Below, one piece after another: positions 53,401 to 61,666 of a DNA stretch of 64,000 bases; the stretch's first letter is position 1; each line of letters starts with the position of its first letter. The notes under the pieces are model-generated. The model did no database searches. It was not told the DNA's origin and saw only the letters and a program-made list of their open reading frames with translations. The DNA is taken from the NCBI GenBank assembly GCA_003389385.1, contig QQVM01000005.1, positions 62,001 to 126,000 of the forward strand, read 5' to 3'. The position numbers and the translations under genes were made by a program. This DNA comes from Bacteroidota bacterium. GTDB lineage: Bacteria > Bacteroidota > Bacteroidia > AKYH767-A > 2013-40CM-41-45.

Positions 53401-56274
53401 CAGGTTATGACTGCAGAAGCTGAAATGCTTTATCAAATGGCAGAGGACATGCCTGAAGGTAAACAACAGGACAGCATAGTGAACTTAGCTGTAAAGAAAG
53501 GTGAGGAATCCAAGCGACTTTGGAATGCTGCAGAGAGTCAGCTGTCAGATGCCATTGAGTCAAATCCTGAATTGAAATATGATAAGCAGATTTTTGGAGA
53601 AAGAAGTCAGACTCTGGCTATTAATAAATCAGAGCCCGAAGAGAAATCTTCAAAAGCTTCAAAATCCTCTCCTGCAGGTGTTTTGGCAGAAACCTCCGCA
53701 ATAATCAGTTCTCCTAAAACTGAAGATAATGTTGACAAGACAAGTGAGGCAATATCATCTGATATGACTTCAGTGAGCACAAAAGGAGGGCAAAGACACT
53801 CTTCAGAAACTGACAAGGCTTCTGACAAGGTTACTCGAGAAAATTCAACGAAAATCAAATCCGGTTCATCGGATCTCAACAGAGTTGATTCGATGATCGC
53901 TGTTTCTCCTTCCGGTATTGCCACTGAATTGCTTACAAGACAAGATACAGCCGGTACACAGGATGTTGAAAGTCTAAAGCAGAACTCCGCACTCCTGGCC
54001 ACTGAAGTTCATACTGCAAACAGGGATGAAGAATCTTCCTCAGTAACTAAAAAAACTGTCATTGAACAGAGTCAGATTGCTACAAGCAATAATCTTGGCA
54101 GCGGATCTGAAAAATCTGATGATTCAAATGCAAAGAGAGAAACTTTAATCAAGTCAGGTGCTGAAAAGATGAGTTCGGAAATGTCTGATGTTTCTGGGGC
54201 AGGAAGTGCTGAGTCAAAAGCTGCAGAATCAGAAAAGTTACAAAAGAAAAAGGCTGAGCGGATCGAGAATTCAGATTTAACTGTAGATCACACTAAAAAG
54301 TCAAATAATAGTATTTCGGAAAGTCCAGATGAAAAACTGGATCTGAGTAAAGTGAGAATGGAAGAAGACACAGATAGCGATTTGAACCAATCACATCCTG
54401 CTTATTCAGAATATACTGATTTAAAAGAGAAAATTCGTACAGGTCAGGTTGAGACTATCAATCTTTTTGCTGAAGCCATGAATCTGAGCCGTGATGCTAA
54501 CAGGGAAAAAGAAGAGCATCAGAAATTGATGGATCGAATTTCCAATACCCAAAACGCAGAGGAAAAAACCAGCTTATTGAATTCTGCCATCGAATTGAAA
54601 ATTTCCTATGAGAAGAAAGAGCATCAGGCTGCATTAAAATTCAGAGAAAGCCAGGAGAATACGGGTGAAATCAGAGTTCTTGAATCACGAAAAGACAGTC
54701 TGAGAGAAATTATTGCTGCACCGGGCTTAGCTTCAGATGTTCGATCCTCTCAAACTGAATCTGATCTGCAGAAAAGCACGGAGAACTTAATTGTGAATGA
54801 AAGTACTAATAGAGTAGATAGGAGAGAAGAGCCTGCTACAAAGAATGAGACTACTCAATCTGCAATCAATTCAGAGCTTAATCCTGAGCCTGTAAAGCAG
54901 GATAATATTCCGTCGACGACACAAACTAAAGAGAAAGAAGATGAAGTCAGGAATACACCTTTGGTTCCTGCAGGAAACATTGCCAGAAACGAAAAAATAA
55001 TTGAACTCATGCCTCTGGCCCCGGTTAATCCGGCTCCTATAGTAAATATCAGCAGAGTAGAAGCTGAAGAGTTAGGAGCGCAAATGTTTTCTAAACCATC
55101 CGGCATTACTTATTCCTCTGCGAATCCTATTCCTCTTGATCCGGCACTTCCGGAAGGCCTGAGTTTTAAGGTTCAGATAGGCGCATTCAGAAAACCGATT
55201 CCAGATAATAGCTTCCGAAACCTTCAGCCAATTTCTGCAGAACGTTCAAGGCCGGGCTGGATTCGTTATTGTGTTGGCATGTTCAGAACATTTGAACCTG
55301 CGAATCTGGTAAAAACTGAATTGAGGCGGAGTGGTTATCCCGATGCCTTTGTTGTGGCATATTATAACGGAGAAAGAATTTCCCTTCAAAGGGCGCGTGA
55401 ACTGATGCAGCTGAATGATGCTTCAAAACTAACTGCCTACAATTCTGAAATGAGCAAAGAAATTGCTGTACTTCAAAGACTGGAAGTGATCAGGAAAGAC
55501 ATTGCCGTTCCTTCGGAGGACAGAGATGCAGCTTTGTTTTATGGTTCCTCTGCAAATATTTCTTTGCCTGCTTTAAGCGAGGCTTCCTCATCCGTTGACA
55601 GGTCTGAAATTCATTTGTCTGCAGAAAAGTTCACAGTCCAAATAGGAGTTTACAGAACAGCGACGCCTCCTTCATTGCTTGCATCATTCGAAACATTGTA
55701 TGGGGAAGTGCTTTCAGGAGGGCTTCATCGTTTCATGACAGGATTGTTTGATGAAAGAGCACAAGCAGAAACTGCGCTTGTAAATGCAAGAAACAAAGGT
55801 ATTCCGGATGCCTTCATTACTAGGGTAAGGGATGCAAGGCTGATATCTTACAACAAGACTTCCGCTGAAACATCGAATGTTTCAGCACCAGCTTCTGTTT
55901 CAAATGTGAATGTGACAGCGAAAGAGAGTGCTTCAGAAAAAAAGCCAGAAGGTGTTGAAGCACTTTCAGCTCCCACAATTGATAGTCCTGTTTCCGGGAA
56001 AATTATTTATCGTGTTCAGATTGGTGCATTTCGTGAAAATGTATCATTTTCTGCCGTTGAATCATTCCTTAAAATCCGCGATCACGGCATTATTCGTGAA
56101 ACTGATGCAAGGAATCTGAATATTTTTTATGCCGGTGAATTCAGTGAGCATGCTTCAGCCGAAATACTGAAGGCAGAAGCGGTTCGTGCGGGAATCAGCG
56201 ATGCATTTGTAGTGGCCTTCAGCAATGGTAAAAAAATCCCTGTTCAGGATGCATTGAGGATATCAGGGCAGTAA
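50482..56274 (+). CDS. Giant envelope protein: TPR, PD40 propeller, CRD, long disordered/helical region, three SPOR domains
   Basis: 1930 residues with a signal peptide (HILILCSAFIFSSALQA). Residues about 25-135 are TPR helices (YVSGDYQSAIPLYSQLL). About 190-335 contain PD40-type blades (NLGAVLNTAQHEDHPYLDIDG; FCSKGHNSMGGYDIF). About 350-440 are a carboxypeptidase-regulatory-like fold (SRTGKYEIVLPAGEDYVIVVEAGGYLPLAE). About 450-1550 are Ser/Glu/Lys-rich and mostly disordered, with three coiled helical islands (about 590-705, 960-1045, 1300-1395). Three SPOR-type repeats end the protein: FKVQIGAFRKP (from about 1558), FTVQIGVYRTA (about 1715) and YRVQIGAFREN (about 1840). SPOR domains bind peptidoglycan. 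The front end equals that of PorE, the T9SS anchor. Confidence 0.88.
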   Translation: MKTGWHILILCSAFIFSSALQAQKVNPAELELQKKADKFYVSGDYQSAIPLYSQLLSLHPNNALYNFRYGSAVVIDSKEKTQAIPFLEKASRDVTLPGDVYFYLGQAYMHAERYAKASESFEKFNSLVTPSKKQKMESDLWLGYSRNAENLSGSRKNTAVLNSREISRDNFQYSFDLSTASGRIIPLAEIFQSQADRDKKESLYMFISRDGQTGLFASYGKNGITGKDLYRVRKTPSGNWSEPENLGAVLNTAQHEDHPYLDIDGKTLYFCSKGHNSMGGYDIFKTVYNYNTGEWSVPENLGVPLNSVADDIFFIPDVKSGRAQYATSFNAPKDKYILKTVSIENSLASFAIISGQYMSVDQPTRRDARIIVLRPSDNAIMTSVWTDSRTGKYEIVLPAGEDYVIVVEAGGYLPLAERFYLPPDPFDGMRQEIRLKKNGKREEIMLSNFFSRDVVSGNALASGSTETSVSPEESDSSSLIQIRIDDKLVYVHAPEKVLESTQDGKQDQYKSSQQNRELQNNNSEDSTTGDFAVRTESSAIKEKSTQGITLPEKDKYDPSLEQELTEDEIRQIKEESERMKIIEEEENNPAAMYDFNISNEDLAEIALEDSRTLKEEADKLLNDAAKLRLNASMQDSIADALEEEAAIQPTGAQQKKKELLAKSAEYRESGSNMLSEAAGLETMANIKLDESNAAKKDAENIMKAGRKSGSREALATRTSTQNSSGSIKPGSELQKTNSTSVGDIKKAEIENEKAQQNASSPKFSEQENEKQTRTTPVNSESTQDLKIGSEQNISANNEEPEQSSAELTKAQTSSIQVGKKANERPDSNNANVSKEQPTTKKEHQTRTPENLSAESGNQHASPESILNEQAALNSIDNVTVIKEPNSTESEKESEDASIARLIQDAEPDNRNQTSSKNTSTAPESAAGNKSTSDVSSIRETPTAGQIKASSSITRKEFVADSLYQTSLLSAKQSQVMTAEAEMLYQMAEDMPEGKQQDSIVNLAVKKGEESKRLWNAAESQLSDAIESNPELKYDKQIFGERSQTLAINKSEPEEKSSKASKSSPAGVLAETSAIISSPKTEDNVDKTSEAISSDMTSVSTKGGQRHSSETDKASDKVTRENSTKIKSGSSDLNRVDSMIAVSPSGIATELLTRQDTAGTQDVESLKQNSALLATEVHTANRDEESSSVTKKTVIEQSQIATSNNLGSGSEKSDDSNAKRETLIKSGAEKMSSEMSDVSGAGSAESKAAESEKLQKKKAERIENSDLTVDHTKKSNNSISESPDEKLDLSKVRMEEDTDSDLNQSHPAYSEYTDLKEKIRTGQVETINLFAEAMNLSRDANREKEEHQKLMDRISNTQNAEEKTSLLNSAIELKISYEKKEHQAALKFRESQENTGEIRVLESRKDSLREIIAAPGLASDVRSSQTESDLQKSTENLIVNESTNRVDRREEPATKNETTQSAINSELNPEPVKQDNIPSTTQTKEKEDEVRNTPLVPAGNIARNEKIIELMPLAPVNPAPIVNISRVEAEELGAQMFSKPSGITYSSANPIPLDPALPEGLSFKVQIGAFRKPIPDNSFRNLQPISAERSRPGWIRYCVGMFRTFEPANLVKTELRRSGYPDAFVVAYYNGERISLQRARELMQLNDASKLTAYNSEMSKEIAVLQRLEVIRKDIAVPSEDRDAALFYGSSANISLPALSEASSSVDRSEIHLSAEKFTVQIGVYRTATPPSLLASFETLYGEVLSGGLHRFMTGLFDERAQAETALVNARNKGIPDAFITRVRDARLISYNKTSAETSNVSAPASVSNVNVTAKESASEKKPEGVEALSAPTIDSPVSGKIIYRVQIGAFRENVSFSAVESFLKIRDHGIIRETDARNLNIFYAGEFSEHASAEILKAEAVRAGISDAFVVAFSNGKKIPVQDALRISGQ

Positions 56275-56336
56275 TTTTTCTTTCTGCGTTTTTTGAGTAT
56301 AATGATTCCTCTCTTTAATAATTGTTTTCTTTTTTT

Positions 56337-56344
56337 TATTTTTG
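56337..56344 (+). promoter_or_regulatory. Possible -7 element for clpS
   Basis: TATTTTTG matches TAnnTTTG and ends 13 bases before the ATG of clpS; a -33 partner is not clear. Confidence 0.4.
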
Positions 56345-56357
56345 TTTGACAAAAGGG

Positions 56358-56651
56358 ATGAACATGCAATTCTGGATGAATCACAAGCCGCTGGAAGAAG
56401 TGGTTGAGAATGTTGATGTCAGCGAAGCAAGACTGCGCGAACTTGTTCTTTATAACGATGACTACAATACTTTTGAGTTTGTAATTGAATGTCTGATTGA
56501 GATTTGCCAGCATGATGTCATTCAGGCGGAGCAATGCACATACATCGTTCATTATAACGGAAAATGTGCGGTCAAGACCGGTTCTTTCTCCGACCTTCAG
56601 CCTATGAAGCATGCGCTTTGTGATAAAGGATTATCCGCTGTGATACATTAA
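56358..56651 (+). CDS. clpS: ATP-dependent Clp protease adaptor ClpS
   Basis: The ATG at 56358 is chosen over a TTG at 56322; another ATG lies two codons later. About 97 residues. The N-end-rule binding site is present: RELVLYNDDYNTFEFVIECL, then the AEQCTYIVHYNGKCAVKTG region, close to the typical A-x-x-x-H-x-x-G-x-x-x-v pattern. It hands proteins with destabilising N-terminal residues to ClpA/ClpC-ClpP. It lies between the envelope protein and the M48 peptidase. Confidence 0.92.
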   Translation: MNMQFWMNHKPLEEVVENVDVSEARLRELVLYNDDYNTFEFVIECLIEICQHDVIQAEQCTYIVHYNGKCAVKTGSFSDLQPMKHALCDKGLSAVIH

Positions 56652-56706
56652 TTTTATTTTAAACATTTCATTCGGCCCGGTATTTGAGCCATCAAGAGAA
56701 AAAGCC

Positions 56707-57501
56707 ATGAAAGTCAAATTCATTTATTCCTTACTGCTTGTCTTCATAATCACTTCATGCAGCAAGGTGCCAATCACCAAAAGAAAACAATTGAATCTTT
56801 TGCCGGAAAGTGAGCTGATGGCAATGAGCTTAACAGCTTACCGTGATTTTTTAAGGGAGAATCCTCCTGTTAGCAATACTCCGGATGCAGCCATGGTCAA
56901 GTCTGCCGGAGTGAAAATTTCCAATGCGGTATCCCGCTACATGAACCAGAATGGAATGGGTAAAAGAATAAAAGGATATAACTGGGAATTCAATCTGGTC
57001 AATTCACCACAAGTGAATGCATGGTGTATGCCGGGTGGAAAAGTGGTCGTTTACCAGGGACTCATAGGAGTGGCGCAGGATGAAGGAAGCCTTGCTATCG
57101 TGATGGGGCATGAGATTGCACATGCTGTTGCGCGTCATGGGAATGAAAGAATGAGTCAGGGTCTTGCAGCGGCAGGATTTGGACTTGCTCTTGATGTCGC
57201 GCTTTCACAAAAGAGTCAGGAGACAAGAACTTTATTTCTCACTTCCTATGGAGTAGGTTCGACACTGGGAATTCTTGCTTATTCAAGGACGCATGAAACC
57301 GAAGCAGACAAACTCGGACTGGTCTTTGCGGCGATGGCGGGTTATGATCCCAGGAAAGCTGTAGGATTTTGGGAGAGGATGTCTCAACAAGGAGGAGCAA
57401 AGCCACCTGAATTATTGAGCACACATCCGAGTGATCATACGCGCATCAAGAATCTGAAAGAGTTCATGCCTACGGCTCTAAAATATTACAAGCCATCATA
57501 A
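56707..57501 (+). CDS. M48-family zinc metallopeptidase, lipoprotein
   Basis: 264 residues. A lipoprotein signal (LLLVFIITSCSK, lipid-carrying C18) anchors it, probably in the outer membrane facing the periplasm. The zinc site is HEIAH at 135-139 in MGHEIAHAVARHG, with the third ligand Glu in HETEADKLG about 60 residues on. The wording GGKVVVYQGLI and THPSDHTRIKNL is typical of the OMA1/BepA-like group. A role in quality control of envelope proteins is likely. tRNA-Arg follows. Confidence 0.93.
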   Translation: MKVKFIYSLLLVFIITSCSKVPITKRKQLNLLPESELMAMSLTAYRDFLRENPPVSNTPDAAMVKSAGVKISNAVSRYMNQNGMGKRIKGYNWEFNLVNSPQVNAWCMPGGKVVVYQGLIGVAQDEGSLAIVMGHEIAHAVARHGNERMSQGLAAAGFGLALDVALSQKSQETRTLFLTSYGVGSTLGILAYSRTHETEADKLGLVFAAMAGYDPRKAVGFWERMSQQGGAKPPELLSTHPSDHTRIKNLKEFMPTALKYYKPS

Positions 57502-57510
57502 ATTGATGAG

Positions 57511-57540
57511 TTTGCATTATGCGATTTTAATTTATCTTTG
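57511..57540 (+). promoter_or_regulatory. Bacteroidota promoter of tRNA-Arg
   Basis: TTTG (57511-57514), an 18-base spacer and TATCTTTG (57533-57540), ending 14 bases before the tRNA. This is the best-formed promoter in the window. Confidence 0.8.
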
Positions 57541-57554
57541 CGGGCTCAAAATAA

Positions 57555-57628
57555 GGACCCGTAGCTTAACTGGATAGAGCATCTGACTACGGATCAGAAG
57601 GTTAGGGGTTCGACTCCCTTCGGGTTCA
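57555..57628 (+). tRNA. tRNA-Arg, anticodon ACG
   Basis: Cloverleaf: acceptor GGACCCG/CGGGTTC, D arm GCTTAACTGGATAGAGC, anticodon stem TCTGA/TCAGA with loop CTACGGA, T arm AGGGG/CCCTT with loop TTCGACT. The wobble A is presumably edited to inosine to read CGN codons. CCA is not encoded. Confidence 0.95.
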
Positions 57629-57644
57629 CTGAAATGAAACTAAT

Positions 57645-57678
57645 CCCTTGATAAACAGAAATTTATCAAGGGTTTTTT
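57645..57678 (+). terminator. Rho-independent terminator of tRNA-Arg
   Basis: CCCTTGATAAA / TTTATCAAGGG, an 11-base perfect stem with a CAGAAA-type loop, followed by six T residues; 16 bases after the tRNA. Confidence 0.88.
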
Positions 57679-57783
57679 CTTGCATGGACACAATACTGGA
57701 CACGATTTTAACTGATTTAATTGATTTTAATAAATGTGTTGCGGAATCTTGTGTGCTGACACAATAGGGATTGACAACCTGTT

Positions 57784-57829
57784 GGGCGGAATCTTGTGCG
57801 AGGAATTGTTACGTTAGCTGATTCCGCCC
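57784..57829. repeat. Perfect 10-base inverted repeat GGGCGGAATC / GATTCCGCCC
   Basis: Arms at 57784-57793 and 57820-57829, 26-base spacer. The left arm overlaps the second copy of the direct repeat GCGGAATCTTGTG. Confidence 0.7.
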
Positions 57830-57900
57830 TATGCAGCTGTAAAATGATTAACCATCATGAATGACAAACATTATCAGCTTAACACAAACGAAAACACATT

Positions 57901-57927
57901 CAAGCCCTTCGGGCTTGTCTTTTTTTT
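57901..57927 (+). terminator. Terminator-like hairpin with a TTCG tetraloop
   Basis: CAAGCC-C(TTCG)G-GCTTG followed by TCTTTTTTTT. A strong intrinsic terminator shape, but no gene precedes it: the tRNA-Arg transcript already has one at 57645. A similar C(TTCG)G hairpin without a T run lies at 57954-57968. Confidence 0.65.
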
Positions 57928-57979
57928 AATTGTACACCTTTCTATTGATGTTGATCCCCTTCGGGGATTGGGTCGTTAC

Positions 57980-58027
57980 GTAAATTTGATTTTACGTTAA
58001 TGAAAATCTGATTGAGATCAAATTTAC
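57980..58027. repeat. Perfect 11-base inverted repeat GTAAATTTGAT / ATCAAATTTAC
   Basis: Arms at 57980-57990 and 58017-58027 with a 26-base spacer. The right arm lies about 50 bases beyond the stop of the T9SS-type gene at 58080, so it could serve as a weak terminator for it. Confidence 0.6.
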
Positions 58028-58079
58028 CTGAGCGAAGGACTCTTGTTCACTCACACCCGAGCGGAAACTAATTCTACCT

Positions 58080-59722
58080 TCACTCAAACACAATCTTCCC
58101 TGTGTACTGCTTCTTGCCATTGCTGAGTGTGGCGATGTAGATGCCTTTAGCTTCTGCTTCGAGATTCAAGCGGATATTCTCATCCTCTACAGAAACAGGG
58201 TATTCCCGTATCTGTCTGCCTTCTGAATTATATATTCTCAACACAATGTTTTTCTCACTTAAGAATTCAGACGGAATGGTCACAGAACATTTGCCTGTTG
58301 TGGGATTAGCGTAGATCATCAGGGTGTTCCCCGCTTTTCTTTCAAGCTCGGGCACATCAATGAAATTATCCAGGCGGGCTATGAACATATCGGATGAGCC
58401 ATAACTGTGATAGGTGTCATTACCGATGTTCACAGTATTAAAAAACATCCCGGCCACCACCACAGAACCATCTGAAAGCCCTACCACTGCTGCACCTCTG
58501 GCTGCCCCAAAGTTTTTCAGACCAAGACAATCGCCATTGGGAGAATACAATGCAACAAACATATCAGGATTACTTACAGCGGTAGTACTGCAAGAACCAA
58601 GGTTGAGCGAATGATTGAATTCACCTATTACAAAAGTATTTCCGTCAATAGTTGTATAATTGCTCCACACATAGGCTTCCGCCCATGGAGAATTGAAGTT
58701 CTTTGCCCATAAATAATTGCCATCTGCATCACATTTCAATAAATAACCATTGGGATAAGCTGCATTGGTAATTGAATCAGTATTAAAATATGCAGCAGCA
58801 CTTGTGATACCGATTGAATAAAAACTTCCTTGTGCATCAAAGCTTAAATTATCTCCTCCAGAAGAAGCAGGTATTCCATATTGATTCGCCCAGATCACAT
58901 TTCCTGCATATCAAAAGAGGCAACAATGGTTCCAGATATGTTAGGGTTGCTGAATGCGATGGTATCAATATTAAAAACATTTGTATTTTGCCATCCGGAA
59001 ATATATATTCTGTTGTTTTTTAATTTCAATGATGCAATAGTGATTGCTGATCCAATTGAAATATCAAAATTATTGATAACTTGTTTCGACCAGAGCATAT
59101 TACCGTCCGGATCCAGCTTAATTAAATTTCCTCCGTCGGAAATAGTGTCATTATCATAATACGCACCTGCAGAAAAGCTCCCGCCTAAATAAATATTTCC
59201 AATTGAATCCACATCTGCAGCTACAACATAATCGTCTCCAAAGCCAGTAAAAGTTTTCATCCAAAGCAAAGTACCTGATGACGATATTTTACAAACAAGG
59301 GCATCTCCATTGGAATTATTACTACAAACAACAGTACTATCAAAGTAGATGCAACATGTAGTGGTTCCTGAAAGAATGATCGCGTCTGAATACGGATCAT
59401 ATACTATTTCACCAATACCTCCGCTATTTTGAAAACCTGAATATTCTTTAAAATTTTTGTACCAGAGAATCGTTCCGAATTTATCATATTTAAACAATAT
59501 AAAATTTACATCTCCATCGGTATTAATTGTATCATTTTGGATGAATGTCAAAGCACTGCCATTTACTCTTCCTAATACATAAATATTATCATTTAAGTCT
59601 TTTGTAATTAAATAAAAAGAATCATCATTTGCGCTTCCAATATTTTGTGACCATTGCCAATTTTGAGCGTGTAGCTTGAAAAAGCTTAGCAGAACTAAAA
59701 CTAATGGAATATTTTTTTTCAT
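58080..59722 (-). pseudogene. Frameshifted secreted beta-propeller-like protein with T9SS sorting domain
   Basis: Two overlapping frames make one protein. The first (59722-58895, 275 residues) has a signal peptide (PLVLVLLSFFKLHA) and repeats of the SBBP kind (DLNDNIYVLGRV; DSIGNIYLGGSF; DPDGNMLWSKQV). It stops at ...SFDMQEM. The second (58898-58080) continues the same repeat pattern (AGNVIWANQYG...; DADGNYLWAKNF) and ends in a T9SS sorting domain (IYANPTTGKCSVTIP...KGIYIATLSNGKKQYTGKIVFE). At about 58900 one missing base between GAT-AT and GCAGGAAATGTG explains the break. It is either a recent pseudogene or a sequencing error. Confidence 0.8.
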
Positions 59723-60241
59723 AGCGAATTGGTTAAAGACTATTTTAAATAAATCAAAGTCAAGAGGAATTATAGCATTTATTTTTAGTTATATGTCATT
59801 TAACTTCATCTGGCTATATAAATGTATAAATTATTATATAAAAGAATTCCAATCTGACCAGCCTGAATATCCAAATTGAATACGCTGAAAAAAACTGCCA
59901 TTTGACTGTGATACTCGTTACGATTGTCATTGTTCTATTAAGGAGGAAAGATTGTATTCATTTGAAAAATAGCTTCAATTTTTCCGGGTCTGGGTATATG
60001 TATTCATCGATTTCTTCCGACCCATCAATCCTTATATTACTAAACAGCAGAATTATGTATTTCTAATTGAAAGGAAACATATTGACTTTTATAATAATAA
60101 TTCAAATAACAATGGAGATGTTTTTTCAAAGATTTTTAAGCCTTGCGGTTAATAAATTATGCCCTGAATCCTGCGAAAATTAGGTATTTCAGGGGGAAAC
60201 GAGTTATCTTTGCAATCTCCTTTCAATCAAACTTATTTACA
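59723..60241. other. AT-rich intergenic stretch
   Basis: 519 bases between the divergent T9SS-type gene and glmM. Strongly AT-rich; no credible frame, tRNA or long hairpin. The right end holds the glmM promoter. An AAGGAGGAAAG sequence near 59940 looks like a ribosome-binding site but is followed only by a six-codon frame. Confidence 0.6.
60205..60212 (+). promoter_or_regulatory. Bacteroidota -7 element of glmM
   Basis: TATCTTTG ends 29 bases before the TTG start at 60242. Because it lies inside the longer open frame that begins at 60143, it supports the later start. Confidence 0.6.
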
Positions 60242-61651
60242 TTGGCTCTTATCAAATCAATATCAGGAATCAGGGGAACAATCGGCGGAAGTCCGGGTGA
60301 AGGTCTTACGCCTCTGGATATAGTTCGCTTTACAGCCGCATACGGAACATGGCTGATCAGGAGAAATTCGGCTCATCCTTCAAAACCTCTTGTGGCTATC
60401 GGAAGGGATGCCCGCATATCCGGAGAGATGGTGCAAAACCTTGTGGCAGGTACTTTAAAAGGTCTGGGGATTGACGTGATTTATCTCGGACTCAGCACAA
60501 CTCCCACTGTCGAAATGGCTGTGGCTGACATGAATTGTTCCGGTGGTATCATCATCACAGCAAGTCATAACCCTAAACAATGGAATGCTCTGAAACTCCT
60601 CAATGAAAAAGGGGAGTTTGTGAGTGCTGCCGATGGAGAAGAAATACTGGGCATCGCCGAAAGAAATGAATATAATTTCGCGGACGTGAACAAACTGGGA
60701 AAGTTTACTACGGTTCCGAATTATCATAAGACGCATATTGAGAAAATCCTGGCTCTTCCTTTGGTAGATGTGGAAGCCATCCGCAGCAGGAAGTTTCATG
60801 TGGTCATCGACTGCGTGAATTCTACCGGTGGAATTGCGGTTCCGGCCTTGCTGGAAGCGCTGGGTGTGGAAGAAGTAACCAGGCTATATTGCGAACCGAA
60901 CGGTCAGTTTCCTCACAATCCTGAACCTTTGCCTGAACATCTTGGCGATATCTCCCAAGAAGTGAAAAAGAAAAAAGCTCATCTCGGAATTGTGGTAGAT
61001 CCTGATGTGGACCGCCTGGCCATTGTCTGTGAAGACGGGGAGATGTTCGGAGAAGAATATACCCTGGTCGCTGTAGCGGATTATGTGTTGAAGCATAACA
61101 AAGGAAATACAGTTTCCAATTTATCTTCGACACGTGCTCTGAGGGACATCACTGAAAAGGCAGGAGCTGATTATTTTGCAGCTGCCGTTGGTGAAGTGAA
61201 TGTGGTTCAGGCCATGAAAGATCATAAGGCTGTTATAGGGGGAGAAGGAAACGGGGGAATTATTTACCCTGAACTTCATTACGGAAGGGATGCTCTTGTG
61301 GGTATAGCACTTTTCCTTTCTCACCTGGCGCGCTCAGGAAAAAGCACGGCGTTGCTGCGTTCCACTTATCCGAATTATTATATCTCAAAAAATAAAATCG
61401 AACTGACTCCGGATATCGACATTGACATGGTCATGGATGGTATCAGGGAAAAATATCATAAGCAGCCACTGAATACAATCGACGGAGTAAAGATCGAATT
61501 CGACAAAGAGTGGGTTCACCTGCGAAAAAGCAATACCGAGCCAATCATCCGGATTTATGCGGAGAGTCAGTCCCAAACCACCGCGTCGAATCTTGCTGAA
61601 AAAATCATTCGGGATATCAAAGATATCCTCAGCATGAAGCTTGTAAAGTAA
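60242..61651 (+). CDS. glmM: Phosphoglucosamine mutase
   Basis: It starts at TTG 60242, giving (M)ALIKSISGIRGTIGG, the normal family N-terminus; a longer frame back to a TTG at 60143 would include the promoter. 469 residues. The phosphoserine loop is TASHNPKQWNALK, the metal loop DPDVDRLAIV, the sugar-binding loop GEGNGGIIYPELHYGRD and the C-terminal phosphate-binding RKSNTEPIIRIYAES. It converts glucosamine-6-phosphate to glucosamine-1-phosphate for cell-wall and LPS precursors. The cysteine desulfurase gene follows after 15 bases. Confidence 0.93.
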   Translation: MALIKSISGIRGTIGGSPGEGLTPLDIVRFTAAYGTWLIRRNSAHPSKPLVAIGRDARISGEMVQNLVAGTLKGLGIDVIYLGLSTTPTVEMAVADMNCSGGIIITASHNPKQWNALKLLNEKGEFVSAADGEEILGIAERNEYNFADVNKLGKFTTVPNYHKTHIEKILALPLVDVEAIRSRKFHVVIDCVNSTGGIAVPALLEALGVEEVTRLYCEPNGQFPHNPEPLPEHLGDISQEVKKKKAHLGIVVDPDVDRLAIVCEDGEMFGEEYTLVAVADYVLKHNKGNTVSNLSSTRALRDITEKAGADYFAAAVGEVNVVQAMKDHKAVIGGEGNGGIIYPELHYGRDALVGIALFLSHLARSGKSTALLRSTYPNYYISKNKIELTPDIDIDMVMDGIREKYHKQPLNTIDGVKIEFDKEWVHLRKSNTEPIIRIYAESQSQTTASNLAEKIIRDIKDILSMKLVK

Positions 61652-61666
61652 CATTCAATAAAGCCA

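Larger units (their letters stand above)
57679..58079. other. Gene-free stretch with several hairpins and repeats
   Basis: 401 bases between the tRNA-Arg terminator and the frameshifted T9SS-type gene. It holds TGGACAC twice (near 57685-57705), a 13-base direct repeat GCGGAATCTTGTG (57741-57753 and 57786-57798), two perfect inverted repeats, and two hairpins closed by C(TTCG)G. No convincing coding frame; a 46-codon frame runs through a terminator hairpin and is rejected. Confidence 0.6.

Noticed and set aside
57858-58001. A 46-codon ATG frame (beginning MNDKHYQLNTNENTFKPFG).
   Set aside because: It runs straight through the terminator hairpin at 57901-57927; the KPFGLVFFL part is what such a hairpin and T run translate to. 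No conserved motif.
59940-59975. A ribosome-binding-like AAGGAGGAAAG with a short frame.
   Set aside because: The frame after it is only six codons, and this lineage generally does not rely on strong Shine-Dalgarno sequences.
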